A stretch of 64,000 nt of DNA from Cristatella mucedo. Lineage: Eukaryota > Bryozoa > Phylactolaemata > Cristatellidae. The translations under genes were made by a program, and so were the position numbers. Shown one piece after another: positions 1 to 12,143 of this stretch; the first letter of the stretch is position 1; every line of letters starts with the position of its first letter. The notes beneath the pieces were generated by a model that worked only from the letters and a program-made list of their open reading frames with translations, was not told the origin of the DNA and made no database searches. The stretch is from assembly GCA_009760855.2 (NCBI GenBank), contig WPIO01000011.1, forward strand, positions 1,971,501 through 2,035,500, written 5' to 3'.

Positions 1-915
1 CCCAGTCATGCTCAAGTAAGCAAAGCACTCAGGAACAAGACAGGTCCACTGGGGCGGTATGCAAAAGCAGATATTAGTTATGGCGTGAACTGGTTCATGA
101 TGCATTGCCACGCAAAAGGACATGTCACTTAGACAGTGCAAAGGCTGTCTGAAGCAATCATGTTTTCACCTTCTTTTTGAATGTCGTCAAATCAGGAGAT
201 GACTTAATGTGAGTCGGTAGTGAGTTCCGAGCTTTGAGAGAGTAGTTGACTGCATGTGCGATCTCAGAAGGATTTGAATTTAGTAATAGGCGCCAGCAAT
301 AGATCGAGTCAGAGGAGCAGATAATGCAACCGAAGGCCTGAAGTGAAGCTAATTCAGATAGGTAAGCCGTAGCAAGGGAATGTAGGGGCACGACGGTGAA
401 GGACTGGACATTGAAGTCGATGCACTACTTGATTGGCAGCCAGTGCAGAGGGATGAGCAGCGGTGTAATATAGCAGTTACGATGCCTAAAACAGGAGAGC
501 CTAGTTGCCGCGTTTTGCACCGACTGTAAGTGTGCTATTGCATGGGCAGGAAGCTCAACAAATAGTGAGTTGCGGAAGCCTTGGTGGGATTTTGCGAGTG
601 CAAGCACTGGTATGGCTGTGCTGCCCTTATTCTAGTCCGAATTTTGGCAGTGTAACGTAGGCAGACTTGATAGCGAAGTTGATGTATTCATCTAGTGACA
701 AGTCATTTTGGATAGAGGCCGCTCAGGTTCCCACGCAGAGTCTACACTCGAGATAGTCTGTAAGAACCGATTTGGAAGGTCAGGCTGTCCAATTTCTTAA
801 TAATACTTGGTGTGCCCATAATTAATTAGTTTTTTGTCATCATTCAATTTGAGAAAGATTGCTCTCATTCAAGGGCGAATGTCAGCAATGCAGACTGTTG
901 AAAAGCTGAGAGAGT
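1..915 (-). mobile_element. L2-B LINE fragment, decayed
   Basis: This is the 3' coding part of an L2-type non-LTR retrotransposon, read on the minus strand. Conceptual translation gives fragments typical of the C-terminal region after the reverse transcriptase: a VQNAATRL...HWLPIK block (about 425-607) and a SLPTHIKSSPDLTTFKKK block (about 158-391). The nucleotide sequence runs collinear with the better copy at 59.5-60.5 kb. Frames are broken by stops and shifts. The 3' tail is not visible. It is an old, dead copy. Confidence 0.75.
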
Positions 916-1270
916 TAGTGATCAAACAGGGAGAGGTCAAAGGCCAGGTGCAGCCGTCTGTCATCTGCATACAAATGGCCCAGATAGAGCTTTGCTATTA
1001 CAGCGGCAAGAAGGAGAGTATTTATCGTGAAAAGAAATGGACCAAGCCTAGATTTCGGGGGAGTTGCCCCTTACCTTAGAGGCTTCTAGGATGGCTGTTG
1101 GCCGTTGGCATTAATGCTCTGAAGTATTGTCACTGAGACAGGACCTAAACCATTGCAGGCAGTGCTAATGATCCCCAGGGTACTCGAGAAGGACATGGTG
1201 ATCAATGGTAGCCAATGCTTTTGCAAGATTGAGCAGAATAAACTAATAGACTCATCTTAAGGGGAAAAGT
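916..1270. other. no recognisable feature
   Basis: I see no gene, RNA or repeat I can name here. It lies between the L2-B fragment and the foldback element. Confidence 0.5.
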
Positions 1271-1596
1271 AAAAAAAATACCACACATATAAATATATAT
1301 ATATCATTTTCCCGACAATCGAATATGTGTTTATGGTACCTTTCGAAAGACAAATGTGTTAGAACTGGGATCGGAAGTTCTGACGACTTCTGCATGAAAG
1401 GAAAAATTCCTTACGAAAACCACGCCTAACCCGGATGTAAACAGGAGGCTACAAATCTACAAATAAAAAATGTACCGATCTCCACATCATATGCGACTTG
1501 TATCCCAACTTGTCGAACCTTTGTAGATCGCTATAGATGCTTGAAGCTTGTTGAGGTGCATACTTGTGACTTTTATACAGCTTCATTTCCAGGGTT
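1271..1596 (+). repeat. left arm of foldback
   Basis: This arm is complementary to 1802-2110. It holds an AT microsatellite (about 1291-1304) that the right arm lacks, so the arms have diverged since they formed. Confidence 0.75.
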
Positions 1597-1801
1597 CCTA
1601 CAATTGGTTCTTGTCCACGAATGTCCACGATTACGGAAAATAAAGCTCCCGGACGTTTGGTGACGTATACAGCCAAATGTATCAAACCCAAATCAAAAAT
1701 ATTAAAAACTAGGGTAAAAAGGCAGAGCTAAACTCGCATTTCAAATTTCATTCCGATACATGAAATATCAGTTGAGTTATTTAATCTACAAGGCACCAAC
1801 C

Positions 1802-2110
1802 AACCCTGGAAATGAAGCTGTATAAAAGTCACTAGTATGCACCTCAACAAGCTTCAAGCGTCTATAGCGATCTACCAAGGTTCGACAAGTTGGGATACAA
1901 GTCGCATATGATGCGGAGATCGGTACATTTTTTATTTGTAGATGTGTTGCATCCGGTTTAGATCCGGGTTAGATGTGGTTGGCATAACCAATTTTTCTTT
2001 CATGTGGAAGTCGTCAGAACTTCCGACCCCAGTTCTAACACATTTGTCTTTCGAAGGGTACCTCAAACACATATTTGATTGTCGGACAAATTGTATAGGT
2101 ATTTTCTTGA
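1802..2110 (-). repeat. right arm of foldback
   Basis: This arm is complementary to 1271-1596. The outer edge is best placed at the ATTTTCTT that matches the A-rich start of the left arm. Confidence 0.75.
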
Positions 2111-3680
2111 CATTCCTCCTTAAGTCTGCATTCCTGATACTCGAAGCAATGCTGAATCGATAGAGTAATTTGTTCAAGAGCTGACTGGAATTTCCCTAGG
2201 TAGGCTGGAAGTTTCAATATAAGGTGTTAGTTTGTCTGCCTCTACTTCTTCCATTGTATTTGAGAGGGATGGTAGACTGTGTGGAAGTTGCTTATGTTCT
2301 CCTGGTGTAATGTCGACTTCCTAACAAGTGGCCTGACAACAGTCTCTTTGTAAGATGCTGGGCATAATCTTAGGCTGGTGACAGATCGTGAAGGGCATGC
2401 AGCTTATAGCTAATGCACCTCGACCCCAGGGCAGCAGCAATGTCATCGGTCATTTTCGGTTTCTGACCTCACCCACTTTGGCACTTTGTGGAATGCCTTG
2501 CTACTAGCCAGGAATTTTGCTAAGAGCAATGCCATCTATAATGTGGGTTCTAGACCCCGTCCCACTTTTGTTGAATGCCTTGCCCCTAGCCTGGTTTTTG
2601 CTAAAGGGGGTTCGAACTTAAACCTATCGGTTGCGATGTACTAATGGGGCCAATTCACCTCGAAGTCAAAACAGCACGGCTGCTCTTGTGCCCGTATTAG
2701 GGCAGTGTGGTCTATATTCACGGTATTTCCTTTGAAGGATGCATGATTCGTATAGAAGAGTACACATGAGGTTCTGATGTGTAGAAGAGAACCTTGAGGG
2801 AAACATTTTCTGATGCAGCACAGGATCAGTATTATAGAATGTTTTGGGAGAAAATTGCAATGACTAACCACACCGTGGTTCTTTTGATCGCACGTGTTCG
2901 TATAGATAGATCCTAAGTAACAAACGACTTTCCAAAAGCACATTAGGAGTTATTGGAGCAAGGATTACAAGATTTTTATCGAGGATTTGACTGAAATTTG
3001 CTCTTCCAAACATGCTCGTCCAAATCTCAATTTTGATATGTAGCAATATAACGCGCCACGCTGAAGAGCAAGCACAGATTTGGGCAGACTATTTCATCAT
3101 ACTAGAAATGTACATCGATTGTGTTCGTGTGACGATCTATCTACCTTTGCCGATGGTCTTCCACGCAATAAGCTGCTTCACATTTTCACAGTGAGCCACT
3201 GGTTTTCCTGCCGTGGAAGTCCTCTTGTGGTCGCAAGTCCCGGCATGAGCACTAAACTGCTTATAGTCCACACAAGGCTAGCTTGGCTTAAGAAGTAGTC
3301 GATAATTTAGGACAATGCATGCTTCGGCACTAGACTGTAAAATACGGACATTTGCTTCAGAAGCAATTCCCAGCGTAACAGCAAGCGCTGTGCTTGCTGG
3401 TAGCTGCCGGATGGTGACCTACGACTAAAATGTGTCGTTTTCTGTGCTTTTAGCCAATGCACTTTCAGTGGCTACTATTTTATCCTTCCAGTACTTTGTC
3501 ATATAGTATTAGGATATACCAGTATAGTATTAGGATGTAATAGTAATTCAAGTTGGGTTTTCCTGTACAGTTAAGCAAGCTGTGGCTGTTGACTTTCTTG
3601 TGGAGAGGCAATATGCTTTGGATATAATGGATATTTGGAAATTATATAATGGATTATAAATGGATATTTGGAGGTAATAT
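2111..3680. other. no gene seen; one degenerate direct repeat
   Basis: No coding or RNA feature is supported. Segments at about 2470-2525 and 2555-2607 are degenerate direct repeats sharing GAATGCCTTGC, CTAGCC and TTTTGCTAA blocks. The rest is unassigned. Confidence 0.5.
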
Positions 3681-4572
3681 GCCATTGAATTAGCTGAAGC
3701 GACTGAAAAACTAAATGCTTACCTCACAGACATTCGATCCTGGATGTCGGCCAATTTCATTTAAGTAAATGATGATATAATCAAACACCTACTAATTGGC
3801 CACCCCTGGCTTGCAGCAGGTCTAGAAGACTGCTTTTCTAATTGATGTTGTAGCGATACCATCATCTTGTGCTCGAAATTTAGGTTTTCTCTTTCGTTCG
3901 TTGCTGCTCAAAGTTTGAAAGCTTCATTACGAAGATCGCTTCCAAAACTAGCCATCTCATTCGATCCCTGTCTCAGATTTGGGGCTATCTTTGCTGTGGG
4001 TTGCTAAAAATCTTACTAGCTCCCTGCTTCTGTCTAGGCTGGACTTATGGAATTATATTCTGGCTGGGCTGTCAAAAAGCCATAAAGTATCTGCTGCTGG
4101 TAGTGAATAGGGCTGCAAGATTAGTCAACACATTTCCGTGGTTACTAATAATAATACATTTGATATAGCGCCCTCAGAGAACTCAATCTCTCTTTCGAGG
4201 CATTTTACATTTGCTGCAAAGGAAGCACGATCGAATGGTTCAGCCATGGATGTCTTTTCCTGCATGAGCTTCGATGGCCCCAGGTCGATTTAACGTTGAT
4301 TACAATTCTTATACTCTTACCCAGAAGGCCCACCATGACTTGGCTACTTCCTACCTAGCTGAACTGCTGCACCAGCTTTAGCCTCCTCGTACCCTCAGCT
4401 CTTCCTTTATGGACACACAAGCAACTGTTCCATTCCTAGTCTGTTGGCTACCGATGCGTACCTAAAGCCTAGCCTCAGGCTTTGACTACGCTATGGAAAA
4501 CTCGCCTTCATAAAACTTCACCCTTGTGGCTTTGCAGAGGTACAGATGAAGATATGTGGCATTACATTGCAA
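3681..4572 (+). mobile_element. L2-A LINE fragment
   Basis: The plus strand parallels the 3' coding part of the near-full L2-A copy at 19.4-22.9 kb. It shows the EATEKLNAYLTDIRSWMS-like stretch, then the SRLDL...LAGLSK-like block and the KAHHDLATSYLAEL-like stretch. It ends in an L2-A 3' end resembling those at 5.1 and 15.8 kb. Stops and frame breaks are many. It is interrupted at 4144-4241 by an L2-B tail in the opposite orientation. Confidence 0.75.
4144..4241 (-). mobile_element. L2-B tail inserted in L2-A fragment
   Basis: About 98 bp match the extreme 3' end of L2-B: (AAT)n, then the conserved stem-loop with AGAGA and TCTCT arms, then TTTGCTGCAAAGGAAGCACG. The host L2-A reading resumes on the far side. 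This is a severely 5'-truncated insertion. Confidence 0.75.
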
Positions 4573-5094
4573 ATGTTTGTTAAGTGCTGTGACGACTCAT
4601 GGGGGTCTTGCAGCACTACTCAATCACTGCTCATGCATTTATTCTCGTGTAGTCACTGTCGTTACCGATGCAGATAGAGTCTGGCTGAGATGTTGCTTTG
4701 GCTGTCAGGCACACTGAGAATTTCCTCATAGCTGTAACATGTGGCTTGCCTGTGGCTCGAAGGCAAGCACTGCTTGTTTGAGTTTCTCTGAGTTACATAG
4801 TTACTCAAAGAAAGGGGTGAGTGTTTGCTGCTATCGCACTTGCAGTCATTTAAGGCTTAAGCTGATCTGGCACTTGCTTAGAACGGTTAGATTTCTTGGT
4901 AGTTCATGGGCTATGCTTCTGTATAGTAGTCCATACCACCCTTCGTTGGTGTCAAGCCTGGTGCTGAACAACTTCCGTACGGCAAACTGTGGTTCCAGTG
5001 CATGTCCTTTCACGGGACATTGGAATGCACACCTGTCATGTGCCAACTGCTGCCACTGCTGCTGCTGCATGCTGGAGATGTGCGCCTGAGCGTG
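4573..5094. other. no recognisable feature
   Basis: An open frame of 116 codons lies at 4739-5089 on the plus strand, but it has no recognisable domain and no composition signal. I see no repeat family. Confidence 0.4.
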
Positions 5095-5540
5095 CAACAA
5101 TGTAATGTAATGTATCTCCATTTGTAACTCAAAATTCACGAAGACTATGTGGGTGTTATGCAGGAGAGTTTTGTATAGCCCACTCACAGCCTAAGCAGCT
5201 TTCGGTATGCATTCGGTAGCCGACAGACTTCGTCTCACGCAACAAAGAGAAAGTGGGAAGCATTTGCAGAGTCAGGAGATCAGTTGAGGTAGTGAGTAGC
5301 ATAGAAGTAGCAGCTCAGGACCGCTGAAAAGGATGAGCCATAGTCGGAAGCACGAGAGTAGTTGTCGTTGCGTAGGAATTGTGGAAGCGAGTTCCACAGT
5401 CCAGGACCTGCAGGGCTAAAGCTTGTGTCGCCAACGGTCTTTAAGCGGAGGAATGGAACAGCTAATTTATTGTCCACACAGGACCTGAGGGCGCAAAGAA
5501 GCTGAAACTGGAGTGCAGCAGTTCAGCTAGGTGGTGCACA
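5095..5540 (-). mobile_element. L2-A LINE 3' fragment
   Basis: The minus strand encodes the L2-A C-terminal end, with a VPFLRLKTVGDTSFSPAGPG stretch, LWNSLPQFLRNDNYS and the Y.ATHYLN motif. The untranslated tail follows and ends in (TACAT)n-like sequence at 5095-5115. It is collinear with 19395-19850 and 5'-truncated. Confidence 0.85.
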
Positions 5541-6151
5541 AAGTAAAGAGGCGAGAGTGGACCTCACGGACGACGTTGTTTGTTTTGCAAATCCCACTTC
5601 ACCCACTCTACAGAATTCTCATGCTAATTTTGCTCCGGATCTGCTGGGACGTCGAATCGGCCCTCGGCAGGCAAGCCGACAGATGGTGAGATAATGGATG
5701 GACTAGTGCTAGTCGATAGTTAGGTTTCTGGTTTGAGAACGGGACTTTCAAACGTATCTTTGGAAAACCGCTCATTCAACTGCAATCGTGGCAGGCTGTG
5801 TGGTCTTTATTTTCGAGTGACTGGAATCGATGACGACGGCTCTGTTCCTAAGAGTTTTTCATATATTTATAGTGTTTTATTGAATTTATTATTTCGTGTA
5901 TTGTTCCTATACCTAACCTTGCTTCTAAAGGCCCTGCCAGTGGATGACCGTACTTCCTCTCATGTCATATGACTATGTGCTCCATAGTCAGTTTACTGAT
6001 CGGTAAGCCTCCGTGATGCCCCTTAGTTTTGAAGCAGCAGCATCTCTGCTTGCTCTCTGTACTCCGGCTGCTTTGACTCAGTCGCCGTAAACGTTACCAT
6101 TGACAGCGGCAACAGTTGCAGCAGCACACTTGGAGAGATGGGTGGGCATAA
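5541..6151. other. no recognisable feature
   Basis: No gene or named repeat is supported. Confidence 0.4.
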
Positions 6152-6155
6152 TGTG

Positions 6156-6213
<58 letters not shown>
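6152..6213. repeat. (GT)n microsatellite
   Basis: About 62 bp of TG dinucleotides with one TTTG interruption. Confidence 0.98.
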
Positions 6214-6334
6214 GCGTCTAGTGGAAGTAATGTTTACATGTTTCATTTGGCCTGGCTTTGTACATCTTGATGTGGGCACTGCTGGGAGGCTCTCCAAGGA
6301 AGGAGTCTTATTTAAATTTCACTTTATTTTTTAC

Positions 6335-7084
6335 CACTAATACTATTAATTTGACATTTTTATAGAAACCTAAGATAACTAAATCTCTCTCTGGGCATTT
6401 AACATATACTAGAAAGGAAGCATTTCAGTTGGTTAGTGATAACATGCACAATGTCTGCATGCTTACTTTCACAAAGGACAATTCATGTGGATGGAGCAAA
6501 TACTCTTAAGAACTGATGAGTTGTTAGCTTTTGTTTTAATGTCATCTAGTCAGAGTTTGTCGTGACGCAAGTCAGAAGTGAGATACAGGCTTTGGGAGCT
6601 TATGAACTGAATGCACGGTCTCCAAAGGATCTGGCGTTGGTTAGAGGCACATTAGATGACTTGAGTCAGAAAGGCAGATGACATGACAAGCCTGATTAGG
6701 AAGTGTTTCTGATAGGTTGGGCTGAGAAAGAGAATGGAGGGGCCTCAAAAAGAGTGGCTGAACCTTGAAGTCGGTACTCTCTGCTTGATGAGAAGCCAGT
6801 GCAGGTCGGTGAGACGTTGTGTAATGAGGCAGTTGAGACGTTCACGACAGACAAGCCTAACTGCCGAGTTTTGCACACTGTACATATCTTATTGCACAGA
6901 CAGGAAAACTAGTGAGTAGTGAGTTATAGAAATCTAGATGATAGGTAACGAATACATTGACCTTCTTGGCTATGGTTTGATTGCCTGATCAGACTCAAAT
7001 TTTACGATGATATATATCCTGAAAGTAGGTAGACTTGATTGTGGAGCTGATGTGGTCATCTAGTGAAAGGTCATTTTGGAACAG
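6335..7084 (-). mobile_element. L2-B LINE fragment, decayed
   Basis: Collinear with the 3' part of L2-B at 59521-60330: an AT-rich 3' end, the tail region with AACTAAATCTCT, then the GACAAGCC/CAGTGCAGGTCGG coding blocks on the minus strand. Coding is shattered by stops. The 5' break at 7084 abuts the (AAT)n tail of another copy. Confidence 0.75.
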
Positions 7085-7610
7085 GAAATAATAATAATAA
7101 TAATAAATTTTATAAGGCCCGACGAGAACTAAATCTCTATCCAGATGCTTTAGAACTTGCTGCCTGAGAATCAATAACCAATGGTTAATGACATGCACGG
7201 TATTATGCTTAGACTAGCATGAAAAAGCAAAATAATATCGTGCCTTGACCAGCATGCTAAAAGCACATACAAGACAGGGCCAACGGTTACTAGGACATCT
7301 GGCTAGTGACATGCACTGAATCATGAATAGGTCGCATGCAAAGCACGCCGAAGTACACAAAAAATTTATAATAATGCTAGAAGAAAGGTTAGTGGAACAA
7401 CTGTGTCTTTAGCTGAGACTTGAGTGATGCATAGTCATTGCACATAGTGACCAAGCCCAGAACCAAGTTCCACACTTTCGGTGCACCAGAAGATTTTAGT
7501 TGTGCGAGGAACAATGACACTCTAAGCCGAGGAGCATGGACGTGGTTCGAGAGCACACTGGAGTAGCAAGGAGGTTGGATGGGTAGGCTGTGAGGTTTTA
7601 GCAGCCACGT
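7085..7610 (-). mobile_element. L2-B LINE fragment, decayed
   Basis: Starts with (AAT)n at 7085-7107, then the degenerate stem-loop tail (GAGAACTAAATCTC) and 3' UTR blocks such as AATAACCAATGGTTAATGACATG. It continues into the C-terminal coding region (ACCAAGTTCCACACTTTCGG). It is head-to-tail with the preceding fragment and may have inserted into that older copy. Confidence 0.65.
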
Positions 7611-9689
7611 AGGGGGGGGGCGTTTTGTCTTCTTACGACCATGGGTCCTGACCTCATCTGGCTCCTGTGTCTATCGCTTCTGAGCATCGCTGGCCGCTAG
7701 CTTTTGTTCCGAGCTTCCTTCCTGCTTACTTTCACTCGATGTCCAAGTAGGCTATTTATCGTATGAAGTCTATGCAATGCAGTCTGTGCAGAGTCAGGGC
7801 CGTGATTGTTCTCAGCCTGAACTGAGCTGATTATTGCAAGTGTTGCTGCCCAGGTCGACGTGTTTTCTTTTTCTGGACACTTTTTCGGTCACTACACTAC
7901 ACTTGGACCGACTTGCCACAGCTGGACTAAGTCTCTGGAATCTTTTGATGAGGGCGAGCTGTCTTGTCTTATTTGCATGACTTGTCAGATTGTCATTTGA
8001 CGTTGGACTGCATATGCCACTGAGGCCTGGTGATCGATACTTGCAATGCAGTGTGGTTTCGTCCTTGCAACAAGATCCAGTCAAAGAATGCGATGTGTCA
8101 CATCTGAGCTTATAGTGTGGGGATGAGGTCAGAGGTCAGATTAGTTGTAAGTCAGTCGATTGTACACAGTGACATAGGGAATACTATAATTCACTGCTAT
8201 GGCAAAGTATCAGCCGTTGACACATTGTTTTACAGCGCGAGGTCTACTTGATCAGGGTTGGATTTTCCAGATAGCTTTTGCTAGTTTGGCAGTTCTTTTA
8301 AAAGAGGATTGCATTTAAAGACTAGGTTTATCCACGGGTGTGTCTTTCATGGTGGCAGCTCTGTTGCTTTGCGTTTTCTGAAAATAGGGCAGTGCCGGAC
8401 CAATACTCGTGCGTTCTCGACGAGCTTCATAGCTGCTTGCATAGTAGTCAGTAATCTTTGCCACTATTAATTGTATGAACTCATGAAGCTCATGGAGGGG
8501 ATGACCCAGCTGCAAGCTCCTCTTTCCATGCTGCGACTAAATTCGTCGTTCCATCAAAGAATGACACTTCATTTTCGATTGGAGTGATCCCACAAATTTT
8601 GCCATCACTGGTCACGTTTTCCATCGATTATCTGCTCTGCGACTATCTATCTGCTCTGCGATTGACTTCTTATGCTGCTGCTGTCTTGGTGCCCTTCACT
8701 CAGCAGATGACTGCTGCAACCTGTAATTAAAATGTTGCTGGTTGTTTGCTCCATGCCAATTTATAAATGGCATCGCCAAACGATCGTGAACGACGTCATT
8801 TTCTCGATCTCAAAATTGATCTCGCGTTTTCTCTCTTTGGCTTTGGTCAGCTTGTCAGAGTCAACTTAAGCATTTCGATGGGTTCCAGCTACATCTGCCT
8901 CTAGCCTTTCGATGGTTATCAACCATCGTATCAGTTCGTTATCCTTTACACATCCTGCCTCTCATGTGAGCAGTGCTGCTGCTGCTCCACATTTCCGAAG
9001 CTTATCTTCTCATCCATGTGCTAGTGCCCCTCAGGTATTTGCTGCAGTGATTGCTGATCTAGCTGCCATTGTAGCCAAGTGTCGGAGTTGACCTGCAAGC
9101 GGCCGTGCCTCTCACTGTCGACCGACCTTCAAATTACACTGTCAGTAGCTGCTTGACTGACTTCTGGTAGAACTGCTGCCCAGCCGATAAATGACGATGT
9201 TTTCATTTATCTGTTGACAAGAGCTTCACGTGCACTGCCAGCCCCACAAAGCTATCTCTTTCCAGGCATCGACAAGCAAACCCGGGTGGCCTCATGGGCA
9301 ACAGCTGGCCTAGGCCTGGCCGGCCTCCTAGCACTACTATCGGGTGCCAACTGCCCCTGCATTCACATCCCAGCCGGGCCAGCTGTCTTGACGGCACTGT
9401 TAAATGGACAAAGCCACGGCTGACCAGATAAACATATTTGCATTCCGAGGTAATCACAGAAAGGCACTTTAGGCTGACCCCCATGTGACTCATCAACAAG
9501 GGTGATGGGTGTGTGAGCCCCCAACCCATGTGTGTGCCGATTCCTTTGTCTCAGCCGTCCTATTGGACACGATTATTGTGAGAGCAAATTCACGAATGCC
9601 ATGCTGGCAGATGCCACTTAAAAATGGAAGCAGCTGGACGTCGACAGCGGACGATGACTGGCCTGATCGTTGCGTGCTCTTTTCACGTG
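7611..9689. other. no gene or named repeat seen
   Basis: A run of G (7612-7620) and a short direct repeat of ATCTGCTCTGCGA (8629-8660) are the only structures I note. An open frame of 108 codons at 9203-9529 (minus) has no recognisable homology. Confidence 0.4.
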
Positions 9690-10200
9690 GTAATTAATAG
9701 TAATGGTAAGATAGTTTTAGAGTGCCCTAACAAAACCAAATAATCTCTTGGTACTTTACGTATAGTGAAAGCATGTCAATTGGTTATTGATAACATGCAA
9801 ACTAACAGCATGCATGAGCACTCAAAGGAGAATTCACCCATTCCCAGCAAATGCTGTGAGGAGCAGTTTTTTTAGCTTGTTTTTAGACGTCGTCTAGTCC
9901 AGGGATGTCGTGACGTTAGTCGGTAGTGAGTTTTGGGCATTGAGAGTATACGAACTGAAGGCACGATCTCCCTAGGATTTGAGGTTAGTTAGAGGCACAG
10001 CTCAACTATTACTTTGAATCAGAAGATGCCTAGCCTGATGCCACCCACGATTGCCTAGCCCGATTGGCAATTAGTTCGGATAGTGAGGAGATATTTGAAG
10101 TTGGCTGAGCAAGTGAAGGAAGGAACCTAAGTATGAGATTAATGATAGCGACTTTAAATTCATCGTAAACCATCGGCTAAGCTCAGTCCTACATTTGTCC
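9690..10200 (-). mobile_element. L2-B LINE fragment, strongly diverged
   Basis: It preserves the order of the L2-B 3' region: AT-rich tail, ATAATCTCTTGG in place of the stem-loop, GGTTATTGATAACATGC, GTCGTGACG, AGTGAGTT and GCACGATCTCC. The 5' limit fades near 10200. Confidence 0.6.
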
Positions 10201-10744
10201 CAACTGTGAAGGGCTCTAAAGCGATTGTGTATCTCTATAATGATTATACCCATTCAAGTATGTAGCCTGACCAACCACAAAAACTGTGTGATAGAATGAG
10301 GCTGGTCATCGAGTGGGCAATGGACAACATGCACAGGATCGTCCAAGAAAGTTTATTGTCTTGATGGATGTCATGCGGCTCATTCAAATCTCGGAAACTG
10401 GCTGACACTTCCCAGCTGTGTTGGGTGGAGCAATTGCTGGAATTTTCAGAGCAATTGAATAATGAGGGCAGCAGTTGTTGGATATCACCCTTTGGGAGTA
10501 AAGTAAAAGTAAAGATCAATGGTGTGTGGGCAATTAGGACATTTGCCCCCTCCTCCTGTCTCTTGGCTCCATCTCAGCGATAATTCTGTCATTCCACTCG
10601 ACGAGCAGCAGCTGAAATTGTGTTGAATAAGCAATATGATTTTGCAATGTAATTTTTTATTCATTATCAGCCATGCCCCTACTTGAAAATCTTGCCGGTC
10701 TTGCCTCCCTAGATGGGAAATCCTGGCTTCTCGTCTGGTAAAGA

Positions 10745-10890
10745 TTAGTTGATTCAACAGCCTCATGTATATCACAGCAGGAGAGTCATTGCGGCCATCA
10801 CCCCACTTGCATCAGGCAATAAAGGATAGTCTGCTGCTGGACTCGAAACCACGACTTGAGTCATAAAGTGCGATCACCTCACCACGATGC
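10745..10890 (-). mobile_element. SINE-T2 (tRNA-derived), diverged
   Basis: Read on the minus strand, a box B-like GGTTTCGAGTCC is preceded by a short hairpin, and followed by a degenerate central region and the GAGGCTGTTGAATCAAC 3' motif shared by all SINE-T2 copies. Both ends are eroded. Confidence 0.65.
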
Positions 10891-11942
10891 AAAGATCAGA
10901 AGTGACATACTGTTCCATCATTTGTATTGACTTCCTTACCTGGATCTGCATAATGAGAGTTTCGGTAGCATTGGTTGTACTAGAAAGAATTTGCGGTAAC
11001 CACGTGTGTTCAAAAAGGGTGTGACACACGTCAATCTTGTGTCCTACTTAGGGACCATCCTCGAAGAATGGCAAGCAGGCGACATTAATAGGAGGCATAG
11101 ACCACCAAAGCATGTGCTCGGTCTGCACTAGCCTGCTGGAGCACATCAAACTCTTGTAACACTGGGTTGAACTTGCTTTCGCCCACTTCTTAAACTAGGC
11201 TAAGCATCATCGTTCGTCGACAGATCGTCGGCTGAGGTTTTCCTGCAGCTGGCCTCTTGCGTGGTGCAGGCGAGTGGCCTTTGCTCACCACTTATGTGTG
11301 TGGCCTAGCTAACGTTTAGTAGCCTTGACATCCAGTGCTCAGACAGCGACTCGCCGTGCACATTTCTCCTCTGATTCAGCGCACTCTTAAAAATGGTAGC
11401 TTCGGGCGTAGCATGCTCATTAAAGCCACATGCTACTTTTGATACTACTGTGGAGCGCTCGTGATTGTTTATAGTGTTCGTCACGTTGTCGTTTGCTCGA
11501 TGGTTCTGGTACGGTTGAACCTCTCAGATCCAAACTTCGATCGCTCTCCGTTGTTGATGTTCCCACGGTCACTGCATACTAGATTTTCAGTCATAGGGGT
11601 GGTGTATTGCCAATGTCGTCCCTGAGTAGTTACATCGGTGGCATTAATTAGGATCCTTGGCTTTGTGCCTCGTTCGATCGTGCACCTTTCTTGAATAGCA
11701 TGCCAGCTGAATGCCTTCCCAATTAGCTGTTGTATTTAGGTGCTTGCTTTGTCTTCAGTAAACTTTGAATCAGAGTTTGGGAGTTAAGTCAGCAAGTGCA
11801 TTATGCAGAGCTTGATCACGTTTATTATTCGTGTCATTTATTGGTTTAATGAGCATATTTTCCTTATCAATTGACATTGTTGACCCGTCATTTCACACTA
11901 GTACTCTGTACAGAGTAAGAGTTTGTGCCTTGCCATTTATAG
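10891..11942. other. no recognisable feature; possible intron
   Basis: Nothing is clearly coding. If the exon at 11943 is real, this would be at least partly its upstream intron: the sequence before 11943 ends in TTGCCATTTATAG, an acceptable 3' splice site. Confidence 0.3.
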
Positions 11943-12143
11943 ATGAACAGCATGCGACGTCTAGAGAAAGAGAACCAGGAAGCCGCTCGCCGTCTCGAGG
12001 AAGCTGTGCGGCGCGGTGAAGTCCTGCTTGAGCAGGTGCAGACGGCACTCAGTGAGATCGCCCAGTCGCAGCTTCAGACACTCACCGTGCAAGAGACGCC
12101 CACTGGGTCAGGCAATGTAGATGCTGCCGTTGACGAGATGTAG
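11943..12143 (+). CDS. possible terminal coding exon, coiled-coil protein
   Basis: The 66 codons starting MNSMRRLEKENQEAARRLEE and ending before TAG at 12141-12143 look protein-like. They are charged and strongly helical with heptad-like Leu/Ala spacing over the first 45 residues (LEEAVRRGEVLLEQVQTALS), then a short acidic tail (DAAVDEM). The base composition is coding-like and richer in GC than its flanks. A splice acceptor-like CATTTATAG lies immediately 5' of the ATG, so the ATG may be an internal codon and the true gene may extend upstream. A poly(A) signal follows at 12526. I do not recognise the family. It could also be a small single-exon ORF or chance. Confidence 0.4.
   Translation: MNSMRRLEKENQEAARRLEEAVRRGEVLLEQVQTALSEIAQSQLQTLTVQETPTGSGNVDAAVDEM

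Larger units (their letters stand above)
1271..2110. mobile_element. foldback element with long inverted repeats
   Basis: Two arms of about 310-325 bp (1271-1596 and 1802-2110) are imperfect reverse complements around a loop of about 205 bp. Matching landmarks are the ACATTTGTCTTTCGAA block, the GTACCGATCTCC block and the TTCATTTCCAGGGTT block near the loop. A short (AT)n expansion is present only in the left arm. No transposase is encoded. The shape suits a non-autonomous foldback DNA transposon or a tail-to-tail duplication. A transcript would fold into a long hairpin. Confidence 0.75.

Noticed and set aside
8629-8660. Short direct repeat of ATCTGCTCTGCGA as a transposon footprint
   Set aside because: No terminal inverted repeats or element between the copies; likely a local duplication.
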